From assembly GCF_021183625.1 (NCBI RefSeq), contig NZ_CP089214.1, forward strand, positions 2,480,001-2,544,000: a stretch of DNA of 64,000 bases, written 5' to 3'. Numbering within the stretch: position 1 is the stretch's first letter; every line of letters begins with the position of its first letter. Below, one piece after another: positions 38,189-46,438 of the stretch. The notes beneath the pieces were generated by a model. The model made no database searches and was not told the DNA's origin. It worked only from the letters and a program-made list of their open reading frames with translations. The translations under genes and the position numbers were made by a program. This stretch comes from Nocardia asteroides. Its GTDB lineage: Bacteria; Actinomycetota; Actinomycetes; Mycobacteriales; Mycobacteriaceae.

Positions 38189-39613
38189 ATGTTGTTGCGC
38201 CGACTCGCGCGACCCTTGCTGGCCAGTGCGTTCGTCGTGGACGGGATCGATACCCTGCGTAATCCGGAACCGCGGGTGAAGGCAGCGACCGACCTCGTGC
38301 AGAAGGGTCAGCGGACGCTGCCCGAGGATGTCGCCACCAGGTTGCCGTCCGATACCGCCACGCTGGTCAAGGTCAATGCCGCCGCTCAGGTCGGAGCGGG
38401 CACGCTGCTCGCGCTCGGCAAGGCGCCGCGGCTCGCGGCACTGGTGCTGGCCGCCACGGTCGTCCCGGCCACGATCACCGAGCAGGATTTCTGGGCTGAG
38501 GACGATCCGGAACGCAAGTCCGCGAAGCGGGCCGCGTTCCTCAAGGACGTGGCGCTGCTCGGCGGGCTGATGATCGCCAGCGCCGACACCGAGGGCAAGC
38601 CCTCGCTGGGCTGGCGCGGCAGGCGGGCGGCGAAGAACGCCGCGGCCACCGTCTCCGCGGCGCTGCCGATCGGGGCGAGCGCCGCCGACGGCACCGGTGA
38701 CGCGCTGCGCAAGCACGCGCACGAGGTGGCCGACGCGGCGCGCAGTATCGCGGGCACCGCGGGCGCCAGGGGCGCGGTGATCGCCGAGGTCGCCAAGGAC
38801 CGGGGTTCGGATCTCGCCGACGTCGCGAAGGACCGCGGGGCGAAGCTCGCCGTGGTCGCGAAGGATCGCGGCTCCGATCTCGCCGATGTGGCGAAGGACC
38901 GCGGCGGCGACTGGGCCGAGACGGCGCGCAAGCAGAGCCGCAGGGCGGCCAAGAAGGCGCGCAAGCGGGCGCCGGTGCTGGCCGAGGCGGCGCGCGAGCG
39001 CGGCGCGGAGCTGGCCGAACTCGCCCGCGAGCGCGGTTCCGAGCTGGCCGACGTCGCGAAGGACCGCGGCGCGAAGTTCGCCGATGTGGCGAAGGACCGC
39101 GGCGGCGACTGGGCCGACCTCGCGAAGGACCGCGGTTCGGATCTCGCCGACACCGCCAAGGACCGCGGCGCGAAATTCGCCGACCTGGCCAAGGACCGCG
39201 GCTCCGACCTCGCCGACACCGCGAAGGATCGCGGCGCGACGCTGGCGGCGCTGGCGAAGGACCGGAGCTCGGACTTCGCCGACACCGCGCGGGACCGTGG
39301 CGGCGACTGGGCCGGCACCGCCCGCAAGCGGGCCCCCGAGCTCGCCGACACGGCGCGCAAGCAGAGCCGCAGGGCGGCGAAGAAGGCGCGCAAGCGGGCG
39401 CCGGAGCTGGCCGAGGCGGCCCGCGAGCAGGCGCTCACGGCGCGTGAGCGCAGCGCGCGGCTGGCCGAGATCGCCCGCGAGCGGGCCCCCGAGCTCGGCG
39501 ACGCCGCGCGCTCGCGGGCCGAGCTGGCCCGCGACCGCAGCGTGCACCTGGCCGAGCTGGCCAGGGCCCGCGCCGAGGTCGCGCGTGACCGGGCCGAGGC
39601 CCGGCTGCGCTGA
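38189..39613 (+). CDS. DoxX-type membrane protein with long 11-residue repeat tail
   Basis: 474 residues from ATG 38189, preceded by GAGGAAGGGG. The first 165 residues resemble DoxX family membrane proteins (LLRRLARPLLASAFVVDGIDTLRNP, QVGAGTLLALGKAPRLAALVLA, ERKSAKRAAFLKDVALLGGLMIA). From about residue 200 to 440 it is a run of more than 20 repeats of an 11-residue unit like VAKDRGSDLAD, interrupted twice by KQSRRAAKKARKRAP. Charged and Ala residues recur at fixed positions, so the tail is an amphipathic helix with an 11-residue period, like LEA or apolipoprotein repeats. DoxX proteins act in redox stress at the membrane; the tail may lie on lipid. Confidence 0.8.
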   Translation: MLLRRLARPLLASAFVVDGIDTLRNPEPRVKAATDLVQKGQRTLPEDVATRLPSDTATLVKVNAAAQVGAGTLLALGKAPRLAALVLAATVVPATITEQDFWAEDDPERKSAKRAAFLKDVALLGGLMIASADTEGKPSLGWRGRRAAKNAAATVSAALPIGASAADGTGDALRKHAHEVADAARSIAGTAGARGAVIAEVAKDRGSDLADVAKDRGAKLAVVAKDRGSDLADVAKDRGGDWAETARKQSRRAAKKARKRAPVLAEAARERGAELAELARERGSELADVAKDRGAKFADVAKDRGGDWADLAKDRGSDLADTAKDRGAKFADLAKDRGSDLADTAKDRGATLAALAKDRSSDFADTARDRGGDWAGTARKRAPELADTARKQSRRAAKKARKRAPELAEAAREQALTARERSARLAEIARERAPELGDAARSRAELARDRSVHLAELARARAEVARDRAEARLR

Positions 39614-39621
39614 GGTGGAGT

Positions 39622-39660
39622 TCTCCGGCCGCGGGTTTCGCCGAACCCGCGGGCCGGAGA
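39622..39660. terminator. Hairpin between convergent genes
   Basis: Arms CTCCGGCCGCGGGTT (39623-39637) and its near-complement at 39643-39659 form a stem of about 15 bp with one bulge. It lies nine bases after the DoxX gene stop and before the convergent STAS gene end. Confidence 0.65.
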
Positions 39661-39682
39661 CGTCGGGACGCCGGTGACCGGC

Positions 39683-40123
39683 TCAGCCGGTCGCCGGCAT
39701 TCGGCGTTCCCGGTGCCCGAGGATGCTGGCCAGCGAGGAGACCCGGCGCAGCCGGTCTCCGGCCCCGCCGATCTCGACCGCCCGATCCACCGGGCGGGCC
39801 CCGGTGATCCAGACCAGCCGCAGCTGCGAGCGGTCGGCCGCGCACTGCGCGTCGAGCAGCACCCGCAGCCCGGCCGCCGCGAGGAACGTCACCGGCGTCA
39901 GGTCGACGACCAGCGTGCCCGCCCCGTCCGCGGCGGAGCTGAGCCGCTCCTTGAGGACCGGCGCGGTGGAGAGGTCGATCTCACCGCCGACGGTGAGCAG
40001 TGTGATGTCGCGCCGCAGCCTGGCCTCCGAGAAGCACACCGCCGCATCGGTTCCCGGCGACACCAGATCGGGCTCCGGGCGGCGCGGGCGATCGGCACCG
40101 GGCCCTGCCGGATGAGCGGCCAT
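39683..40123 (-). CDS. STAS-domain anti-sigma-factor antagonist-like protein
   Basis: 146 residues from ATG 40123, which has GAGGAG about six bases upstream. The STAS domain is visible as DITLLTVGGEIDLSTAPVLKERL, TLVVDLTPVTFLAAAGLRVLL and a final helix. The usual phosphorylated Ser of SpoIIAA-type antagonists (in the DSSGL motif) is replaced by Ala (FLAAAGL). If so, it cannot be switched off by phosphorylation in the usual way, or it uses another signal. No sigma or anti-sigma gene is adjacent. Confidence 0.78.
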   Translation of the reverse strand: MAAHPAGPGADRPRRPEPDLVSPGTDAAVCFSEARLRRDITLLTVGGEIDLSTAPVLKERLSSAADGAGTLVVDLTPVTFLAAAGLRVLLDAQCAADRSQLRLVWITGARPVDRAVEIGGAGDRLRRVSSLASILGHRERRMPATG

Positions 40124-40315
40124 CGAACTCCTCGACCGGGCGGCACGGAACCGGGCCGGGACCGGCCGCCCATGCCTCTCCCGGCTTACAGCGATACCGA
40201 GAGCATAGGGCTCCCCGCGCATTTCGTCCGCGTGTCTTCCCGGCGGCGTGGCAGTGAGCAGGTAAAGGGTTGTCCCCCAGCATGATCCGAACGACCGAGA
40301 CCGGACGTCCCGGCG

Positions 40316-40639
40316 CTACACCGTGTCCGACTCCGGGAACAGCGCCGTCAGCGAGTCCGACACCGCGCCGCAGCCGCTGCACTCGAAGCGGACGCCGAGC
40401 GCGAACCACCACTCCAGCCGCAGCGCGCAGTTCTCGCAGAGCAGGTCGATTCCGCTCGCCCGGCAGCAACCGCGGCCGCGCGCCCAGCGGTCGGCCCTGG
40501 TCGCGCAGGGCGACCCGTCGATCCGGAGGGTGCAGTGCGGCAGCTCCGCGAGACCGGGCAGCAGCGCGTCGAAATGCTGTGCCGCCGTGGTGTTGTCCAC
40601 CGCTCTCCCCTTCTCCTTCGCTTCGTCCACCCCGTTCAT
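40316..40639 (-). CDS. Cys-rich zinc-ribbon-like hypothetical protein
   Basis: About 107 residues. Cysteines are clustered: two single Cys, then CC, and two CxxC knuckles near the C-terminus (CENC and CSGC), typical of a zinc ribbon. The context WARGRGCCRASGIDLLCENCALRLEWW shows mixed charged and aromatic residues. ATG 40639 is chosen; a GTG at 40648 adds three residues. I do not know the family. It is separated from the STAS gene by about 190 bases and lies just downstream of the SDR gene on the same strand. Confidence 0.55.
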   Translation of the reverse strand: MNGVDEAKEKGRAVDNTTAAQHFDALLPGLAELPHCTLRIDGSPCATRADRWARGRGCCRASGIDLLCENCALRLEWWFALGVRFECSGCGAVSDSLTALFPESDTV

Positions 40640-40686
40640 CGAGCCCACCCCGAGCGGCGTTACCGCAGGTGGGGCGGGTCACGCGC

Positions 40687-41508
40687 TCAGACGGTCCCCC
40701 CGGACATACCGTCCGAGATGCTCAGCGCCTCGCCGTTGAACCGGCCGCCGTGCGGGCCGACGAGCAGCAGCACCAGCCGGGAGACCTCCTCCGGCTCGAT
40801 CAGCCCGCCGCCCTCGGCGAACATGGCCTCGGCATCCTCCCGCGTTGGGTTCTCCAGATCGGGGAGCAGTATCCGGTAGGTGGCTGGATTCATGACCATG
40901 TCGGTGCGCACGCCGGAGGGGAGCACGGCGTTGGCGGTGATGCCGGACTCCCCCACCTCCAGTGCGAGCGACTTGATCAGTCCGATCACACCCCACTTCG
41001 CGGCGGCGTAGGCGCCGGAGCCGGCGGCGCCCATCCGCCCGACGATGGACGAGGTGGCGACGATCCGGCCCCAGCGCCGCTCCAGCATGCTCGGCAGCAC
41101 CGCCTTGATGCTGTGGAAGACGCCGGAGAGATCGACGTCGACGGTGTCGCGCCAGGTGCGCTCGTCGAGGTCGGCGATGGTGCCGTTGGTGGCGATCCCG
41201 GCATTGGCGAGCAGGATGTCGATCCGGCCGAATTCGCGGAGCGCCTCGGCGGCCACCCGCTCCATGTCGTCGCGGCTGCGCACGTCGGCGCGCACGGTGT
41301 GGCAGCGCCCGCCGGCCGCGCGCACCAGCTCGGCGGTCTCGGCGAGGTCGCCGGGGGTGGCGAGCGGGTACTGCAGCCCGGGCAGCGGCGCCGCGAGGTC
41401 GGCGAGCACTATGTCGGCGCCCTCCCCGGCGAGCAGCACGGCGTGCGAGCGGCCCTGCCCGCGCGCCCCGCCGGTGATCACGGCGACGCGGCCGTCCAGC
41501 TGTCCCAT
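40687..41508 (-). CDS. Mycofactocin-type short-chain dehydrogenase/reductase
   Basis: 273 residues. The NAD-binding motif is TGGARGQGRSHAV, with the RGQGR variant typical of mycofactocin-coupled SDRs. NAG is in LLANAGI, and the catalytic Ser, Tyr and Lys are in ATSSIVGRM and GAYAAAKWG. Such enzymes hold tightly bound NAD that mycofactocin re-oxidises (family knowledge). The C-terminal ISDGMSGGTV is typical of the family. No mycofactocin synthesis genes are in this window. Confidence 0.88.
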   Translation of the reverse strand: MGQLDGRVAVITGGARGQGRSHAVLLAGEGADIVLADLAAPLPGLQYPLATPGDLAETAELVRAAGGRCHTVRADVRSRDDMERVAAEALREFGRIDILLANAGIATNGTIADLDERTWRDTVDVDLSGVFHSIKAVLPSMLERRWGRIVATSSIVGRMGAAGSGAYAAAKWGVIGLIKSLALEVGESGITANAVLPSGVRTDMVMNPATYRILLPDLENPTREDAEAMFAEGGGLIEPEEVSRLVLLLVGPHGGRFNGEALSISDGMSGGTV

Positions 41509-41723
41509 TCCCGCTCCTCACGCGAGGTCGTGGTCTCGGTCGCAGGCGACCCTACGCGCGCGCACCGGCCCGCGCGCGCAGCCCGCTGCGCGGACGGGAG
41601 CGGCGCGTCGTACCATGCGTCACAATCCGCGCACCCGTCTCGAGGACGTGGCCGTTCCGGCGGCGACACCTTCCGCCCGTTCGTGGTGGACGAACGAAAT
41701 CCACAGATTGAGAGCACTGCGCC

Positions 41724-42005
41724 GTGAAACTCGACCAGGACGAACACCGGACCGTCGACGACCTGCTCGGCGGTGGCGTCGCGACCGTCGTCGCATCGGA
41801 CGAGCCGGAACCCGGACCGGACGAAGCGCCGACCGGCGACGCCGCCACCGCGGCCCGCTTCGCGCTGCCCGGCCTGCGCAGGCTGATGCGCAACGCCGCC
41901 GGGCTCTCGCCGGAATCCATCGACCTGCTCGCCGCCATCACCGACCGGCTGCGCGCCGCCGAGGGCGCGCTGGCCGATCCGGCGACCTGCGATTCGGTGC
42001 GCTGA
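41724..42005 (+). CDS. Small acidic hypothetical protein
   Basis: 93 residues from a GTG. The N-terminal half is acidic and Pro-rich (ASDEPEPGPDEAPTGD). The C-terminal half forms two amphipathic helices (LPGLRRLMRNAAGLSPESIDLLAAITDRLRAAEGALAD). The stop is directly beside the convergent stop of the photolyase gene. I do not recognise it. The GC pattern of third positions is coding-like, but small size leaves doubt. Confidence 0.5.
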   Translation: MKLDQDEHRTVDDLLGGGVATVVASDEPEPGPDEAPTGDAATAARFALPGLRRLMRNAAGLSPESIDLLAAITDRLRAAEGALADPATCDSVR

Positions 42006-43328
42006 CTACATTCCGTTGACGTCGACGATCGGCGCCGGGTAGTCGGCGCCCGCCCGCCACGGCCGGTGGATCTCCGCGCCGGGCAGGTGCGCGAGCTCCG
42101 GAATGTAGCGGCGCACGTAGGCGCCGTCCGGGTCGTACCGCTCGGCCTGGCGCAGCGGGTTGAGCACCCGGTTCGGCCTGGTGTCGGTGCCGGTGCCCGA
42201 GGACCACTGCCAGTTCAGCTGGTTGTTCGCGATATCGCCGTCGACCAGCCAGTGCAGGAAGTGCGCCGCGCCGACCCGCCAGTCGATCCGCAGCGACTTG
42301 GTCAGGAAGCCCGCGGTGACGAGGCGGCCGCGGTTGTGCATCCAGCCCTCCTCGTGCAGCTGCCGCATGGCCGCGTCCACCAGCGGATAGCCGGTGCGCG
42401 CTTCCTTCCAGGCCGCCGCCGACTCCGGATCGTCGCGCCACTCGATCGGGCCGGTGCGGTAGTCCCGCCGGGCGATCTCCGGGTTCGCGCCGAGCAGCTG
42501 GGCGTAGAAGTCGCGCCAGGCCAGCTGCCGGACGAAGGCGTGGCCGCCCTCGGTGTCCATGTCGACCCGGTGCACCAGCTCGGTCGGCGAGAGACAGCCG
42601 AAGTGCAGGTACGGCGAGATCTTCGAGGTGGCGTCGCCTGCCAGGTCGTCGTGGTTCTCGGCGTACTGCCCCACCGGCCCGGCCAGCCAGTCCTTGACGA
42701 TCTTGCGCCCCGAGGTCTCGCCACCGACCGCGAGCCGCGGCGACGGTTCCCCGCTGCTCAGCTCGGTGGCGTCCGGCAGCCGCTCGCCGCGCACGTCGGG
42801 CACGGTGAGCGCGCGCGGCGTGCCGAGCGGGCGGCGCTGGTGCGCCTGGCTCCAGCGCCGGAAGTACGGCGAGAAGACGGCGAAGTGGTCGCGGCCGGTG
42901 GAGGGCGTGAGCACCTCGGGGTCGGCCGCGGTGACGACGGCGGCGTGCACCCGGAGCGTGCGGCCGTCGGCGGCGAGGCCGTCGCGCAGCGCGTGCTCCC
43001 TGCGGCTGCTGTAGCCACTGGCGTCGGCGGCCACGTGCACCTCGGCGGCGTCCACCTCCGCGGCCAGCCGGAGCACCTCCGCGGCGACCCGGCCGCGGCG
43101 CAGGATCAGCCTGCCGCCGATCCGGCGCAGCTCGGCGTCCAGCTCGTCCAGCGCGGCGAGCAGGAACCGGACCCGGTTCGGGGCGGCGTACGCGCCGCCG
43201 AGGATGGCGTCGTCCAGGACGAAGACCGGTACGACCGCGTCACCCCCGCGGTGGGCCGCGGTGAGCACCGGGTTGTCGTGCACCCGGAGATCCCGGGTGA
43301 ACAGGGCGAGGGTGACGCGCGCTGTCAC
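42006..43328 (-). CDS. phr: Deoxyribodipyrimidine photolyase
   Basis: 440 residues. The N-terminal alpha/beta antenna domain starts FTRDLRVHDNPVL. The C-terminal FAD domain carries AWRDFYAQLLGANPEI, TGYPLVDAAMRQLHEEGWMHNRGRLVTAGFLTKSL and WRVGAAHFLHWLVDGDIANNQLNWQWSSGTGTDTRPNRVLNP, all hallmarks of class I CPD photolyase. It repairs pyrimidine dimers with blue light. The start is a GTG eight bases after the lipocalin stop, so the two are in one operon. A B12-binding MerR gene lies nearby, in keeping with light control. Confidence 0.94.
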   Translation of the reverse strand: MTARVTLALFTRDLRVHDNPVLTAAHRGGDAVVPVFVLDDAILGGAYAAPNRVRFLLAALDELDAELRRIGGRLILRRGRVAAEVLRLAAEVDAAEVHVAADASGYSSRREHALRDGLAADGRTLRVHAAVVTAADPEVLTPSTGRDHFAVFSPYFRRWSQAHQRRPLGTPRALTVPDVRGERLPDATELSSGEPSPRLAVGGETSGRKIVKDWLAGPVGQYAENHDDLAGDATSKISPYLHFGCLSPTELVHRVDMDTEGGHAFVRQLAWRDFYAQLLGANPEIARRDYRTGPIEWRDDPESAAAWKEARTGYPLVDAAMRQLHEEGWMHNRGRLVTAGFLTKSLRIDWRVGAAHFLHWLVDGDIANNQLNWQWSSGTGTDTRPNRVLNPLRQAERYDPDGAYVRRYIPELAHLPGAEIHRPWRAGADYPAPIVDVNGM

Positions 43329-43335
43329 CGCCGGG

Positions 43336-43959
43336 TCACCGGGTGCACAGCGGGGCGACGGTGTCGATGCCGCCGGTGGTGGGCGAGGTCAGGTAGAGGC
43401 ACGGGCTCTGGCCCGCGGCCTCGATGGCGCCGCGCACCTGGTCCCAGCTCGCCTCGTCCAGCGCCGGCGTCCGGGAGAGCACGAAGCCGGAGAGCCGCGA
43501 CGGGTCGGTGACGACGGCCCACGAGTAGTCCGGGCCGAGCGCGGTCACGATGTAGTTCGGGGTGCCGGCCGGGTCCTCCTGGAAGGGGACGTTCGGGAAC
43601 TCCACCCGCAGCTGAGCCTTGGTCACCTGATCGACGATCCTGGCGGTGCCGCGGATCTCGTTGCTGCCGCCGTCCCAGGTGGTGCAGCGGTTGAAGACCG
43701 CGACATTGCCCTGCGGGTCGAGGGTGTAGTTCGCCTGGGTGTCGCGGGCGCACTCCAGGTTGAACGGCGCGGGCACCGCGGCCAGCTGGTTCCAGGTGCC
43801 GAGGTAGCTGGTCACCTCGAGCGCGGGCACCGGGGCCGGGCCCGCCGCGGCCGCCGGGCCCGCGGTGAGCGCGGGGGCGAGCGCGGCGACCGTCGCCGCG
43901 GCCAGCGCGAGCAGCCTGCCCCCGCGCTTCGTGGGACGTTGCGTGCGGAATGGGTTCAC
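43336..43959 (-). CDS. Secreted lipocalin-like protein
   Basis: 207 residues. The N-terminus is a long Sec signal peptide (RTQRPTKRGGRLLALAAATVAALAP, cleavage near AAAAGP). The mature part shows the Blc-type lipocalin start EVTSYLGTWNQLAAVPAPFN and strands such as ANYTLDPQGNVAVFNRCTTW, KAQLRVEFPNVPF and YIVTALGPDYSWAVVTDPSRL. It should bind a hydrophobic ligand outside the cell. Light-response clusters of other bacteria often contain a lipocalin together with phr. It is the first gene of the phr operon. Confidence 0.85.
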   Translation of the reverse strand: MNPFRTQRPTKRGGRLLALAAATVAALAPALTAGPAAAAGPAPVPALEVTSYLGTWNQLAAVPAPFNLECARDTQANYTLDPQGNVAVFNRCTTWDGGSNEIRGTARIVDQVTKAQLRVEFPNVPFQEDPAGTPNYIVTALGPDYSWAVVTDPSRLSGFVLSRTPALDEASWDQVRGAIEAAGQSPCLYLTSPTTGGIDTVAPLCTR

Positions 43960-44113
43960 CGGAACTCCTCGTTCTCGACGTCGTCGCCCACATGGTAGCG
44001 GAAACGATGCATAATCGATTCAGCGTCGGGACGGGCGTGCCCCGAATCGGGCACGTCGTCCGCCGGATACCCCGGACGCGCCGCGCTACCCGGCCCCACC
44101 GCGAGGAGGACCC

Positions 44114-44992
44114 ATGACGGGGATCGCCTACAGCGGGCAGAATGATGTCATGCCCGCCGGTTCCACCCCAGTCACCGATACGGCCGGCTACACCGTCCGC
44201 GCCGTCGCCGACCGCCTCGGAATTCCCACCGCGACGCTGCGCAGCTGGACCCGCCGCTACGACATCGGCCCCGCCCAGGAGCGGCCAGGCAAGCACCGGC
44301 TCTACTCCGAGGCCGATATCGCCCAGCTCGGCCGGATGCTCACCCTGATCAAGGAGGGCGCCAGCCCGGCTGGCGCCGCCGCCGCGGTGCGCGGCCACGC
44401 TCCGCTCCGCGGCGACCGCACCGGGCTGCTCGCCGCCGTCTTCGCGCTGGACACCACGACTGTCGGCGCGATCATCGAGGCGCACGTGCGCGCCTTCGGC
44501 GTGGTGGACACCTGGGACCTGATGTGCCGCCCGACCTTCGCCGACATCGTCGCCCGCCAGCTCGGCGGGGAGCGCTGCATCGACGTCGAGCACTCGCTCT
44601 CCTGGAGCATCGCCTCGGTGCTGCACCGCAGCTGCCCGCCGCCCCCCGCCGCGCGGACCACGGTGGTGCTGGCCTGCACCGGCGGTGAGACGCACACGCT
44701 CCCGCTGGAGGTGCTGCGCGCCGCGCTCGCCGAGCAGGGGGTCGGGGCGCACATGCTCGGCGCGAACGTGCCGACCGAGGCGCTGGCCGACACGCTCGGC
44801 CGCGGCACCGGGGCGAAGGCGGTGCTGCTCTGGTCCCAGCTGGAGCCGACCGCGCTCACGTCGGCCGTGCTCACCTGCATCGACGCGGGCGCGCGGGTGC
44901 TCGCGGGCGGGCCGGGCTGGGAGTCGGTGATCCTGCCCGACGGCGCGCGGCGGGTCGGCAGTCTCGCCGACGCCGTCGCCCGGCTGCGCTGA
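44114..44992 (+). CDS. MerR-family regulator with B12-binding-like domain (LitR/CarH-like)
   Basis: 292 residues. The MerR helix-turn-helix is YTVRAVADRLGIPTATLRSWTRRYDIGPAQERPGKHRLYSEADIAQLGRM, residues 26-75. A helical middle follows, and then a cobalamin-binding-like Rossmann domain: CTGGETHTLPLEVLRAALAEQGVGAHMLGANVP keeps the His that coordinates cobalt in the ExHxL position. LitR and CarH proteins use adenosylcobalamin as a light sensor and repress photolyase and carotenoid genes. It is divergent from the lipocalin-phr operon. GAGGAGG precedes the ATG. Loss of some ligand contacts cannot be excluded. Confidence 0.85.
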   Translation: MTGIAYSGQNDVMPAGSTPVTDTAGYTVRAVADRLGIPTATLRSWTRRYDIGPAQERPGKHRLYSEADIAQLGRMLTLIKEGASPAGAAAAVRGHAPLRGDRTGLLAAVFALDTTTVGAIIEAHVRAFGVVDTWDLMCRPTFADIVARQLGGERCIDVEHSLSWSIASVLHRSCPPPPAARTTVVLACTGGETHTLPLEVLRAALAEQGVGAHMLGANVPTEALADTLGRGTGAKAVLLWSQLEPTALTSAVLTCIDAGARVLAGGPGWESVILPDGARRVGSLADAVARLR

Positions 44993-45002
44993 GCGGCGGC
45001 GT

Positions 45003-46355
45003 TCAGCGCTCGGTGCGGCCGAGCACGTGGCGCAGCGCGGAGTCCAGATCGGGGTTGCGGAAGTGGTGCCCGGCGGCGCGCAGCCGCGTTGGCTCGACCC
45101 GCTGACTCGCCGCCGCGACCTCGCGCGCGCCCTGCTCGCCGAGCAGCAGCGCGGGCCCGAACTTCGGCACCGGGAGCAGCGCCGGGCGGCGCAGCACCTT
45201 GGCCAGTACCTTCGTGTACTCGGCATTGCGCACCGGCTCCGGCGCGACCGCGTTGACCGGCCCGCTCAGGCTCTCGTCCCAGAGCGCGCGGTGGTAGACG
45301 TCGACCAGGTCGTCGATGCCGATCCAGGAGAACCACTGCCTGCCGTCGCCGATCCGGCCGCCGAGCCCGGCGCTGAACAGCGGCCGCAGCAGCTTCAGCG
45401 TCCCGCCCGCCGGCGACTGCACGATCCCGGTGCGCACCGCGACCGTGCGCACCCCCGCCTCGGTCGCCGGGCGCAGCTCGGCCTCCCAGTCCGCCACCAC
45501 GTCGGCGAGGAAGCCGTCGCCACGGCCGGAATCCTCGGTGAGCATCTCGTCACCGCGGTCGTAGCCGTAGAAGCCGATGGCCGACGCGCTCACGAAGCTG
45601 CGCACCCCCGCTCGCGCGGCGACCTCGGCCAGCTTCCGGGTCGGCCCGATCCGGCTGCTCGCCACCGCGTCCCGGTGCGCCTCGGTGAAGCGGCCCGCGA
45701 TCGAGGCGCCGGCCAGGTGCACCACCGCGTCGACGCCGTCCAGCAGCTCGGGCGCGGGATCGTCGGGCTGCCACCGCCGCTCGTCGGCCGCCTGCGGCGC
45801 GTGCCTGACCAGCCGAAGCACCCGGTGCCCCCCGGTGCTCAGGAAGGCAGCGACCGCCGAGCCGACCAGCCCGGAGGCGCCGGTCACCGCGACGGTGCCC
45901 GGCCGGTACCCGTGCCCGGCCGCCGCGGCGTGCGCGGCCAGATCACCGGCGAGCTGGCGGTACCGGTAGTCGAACATGGCGCGCAGCGCGAGCTCGGGCA
46001 CGGTGCTCTCGACCCGGTCGAGCACCCGGGTGTGCTCCGCGTCGACCTCCTCGAAGTCGTGCACGTGCCGCCAGCGCAGCAGCGTCCCGGCCGGGGCCGA
46101 GGCGATGCCGTCCACCGCGATCTCGTCCACGAAGCGATGCGGCGGGTCGTACTCCGCCTGCTGGTGCCGCGCGACCCAGCGCAGCCCGCCCGGCAGCCGC
46201 AGCACCGCCGTGCCGTCGCGCAGCGAATCCGCCTCGGCGGCCAGCGTGACCGGCTGCCAGGGCGGGGTGAGCCGGGCGAACGCGCCCGGCCTTCCGTACC
46301 AGGCGAAGACCTCCGAACGCGGCGCCGCGACGACGGCGCTCGACTCGATTCCCAT
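45003..46355 (-). CDS. SRPBCC-NAD epimerase fusion (TIGR01777/YfcH-like)
   Basis: 450 residues from ATG 46355. The N-terminal 145 residues form an SRPBCC domain (MGIESSAVVAAPRSEVFAWYGRPGAFARLTPPWQPV). An extended SDR domain follows with VAVTGASGLVGSAVAAFL and the FYG region SAIGFYGYDRGDE, and a DUF1731-type C-terminus (LRAAGHHFRNPDLDSALRHVLG). Such proteins are often found in light-induced operons with photolyase. The gene is on the other strand and convergent to the MerR regulator, 10 bases apart. The substrate is unknown. Confidence 0.85.
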   Translation of the reverse strand: MGIESSAVVAAPRSEVFAWYGRPGAFARLTPPWQPVTLAAEADSLRDGTAVLRLPGGLRWVARHQQAEYDPPHRFVDEIAVDGIASAPAGTLLRWRHVHDFEEVDAEHTRVLDRVESTVPELALRAMFDYRYRQLAGDLAAHAAAAGHGYRPGTVAVTGASGLVGSAVAAFLSTGGHRVLRLVRHAPQAADERRWQPDDPAPELLDGVDAVVHLAGASIAGRFTEAHRDAVASSRIGPTRKLAEVAARAGVRSFVSASAIGFYGYDRGDEMLTEDSGRGDGFLADVVADWEAELRPATEAGVRTVAVRTGIVQSPAGGTLKLLRPLFSAGLGGRIGDGRQWFSWIGIDDLVDVYHRALWDESLSGPVNAVAPEPVRNAEYTKVLAKVLRRPALLPVPKFGPALLLGEQGAREVAAASQRVEPTRLRAAGHHFRNPDLDSALRHVLGRTER

Positions 46356-46414
46356 GTTTCGACAGTAGCCCCCGGAGCACCCGGCGAAACGTTCCCGCAT
46401 CGTTCCGCAATAAT

Positions 46415-46428
46415 TGCAACACGTTCTA
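46415..46428. promoter_or_regulatory. KstR-type operator
   Basis: The 14 bases TGCAACACGTTCTA match the KstR consensus TNNAACNNGTTNNA at every defined position. KstR is the TetR-family repressor of cholesterol degradation in mycobacteria and rhodococci. The site lies 11 bases before the NTF2-like gene start and 59 bases before the divergent epimerase start, so repression of the former is most likely. Confidence 0.65.
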
Positions 46429-46438
46429 GAATTACCGG

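Noticed and set aside
38789..39550. Regular 33-base repeats that might be taken for a CRISPR array
   Set aside because: The repeats are coding, in frame, degenerate at third positions and not separated by unique spacers.
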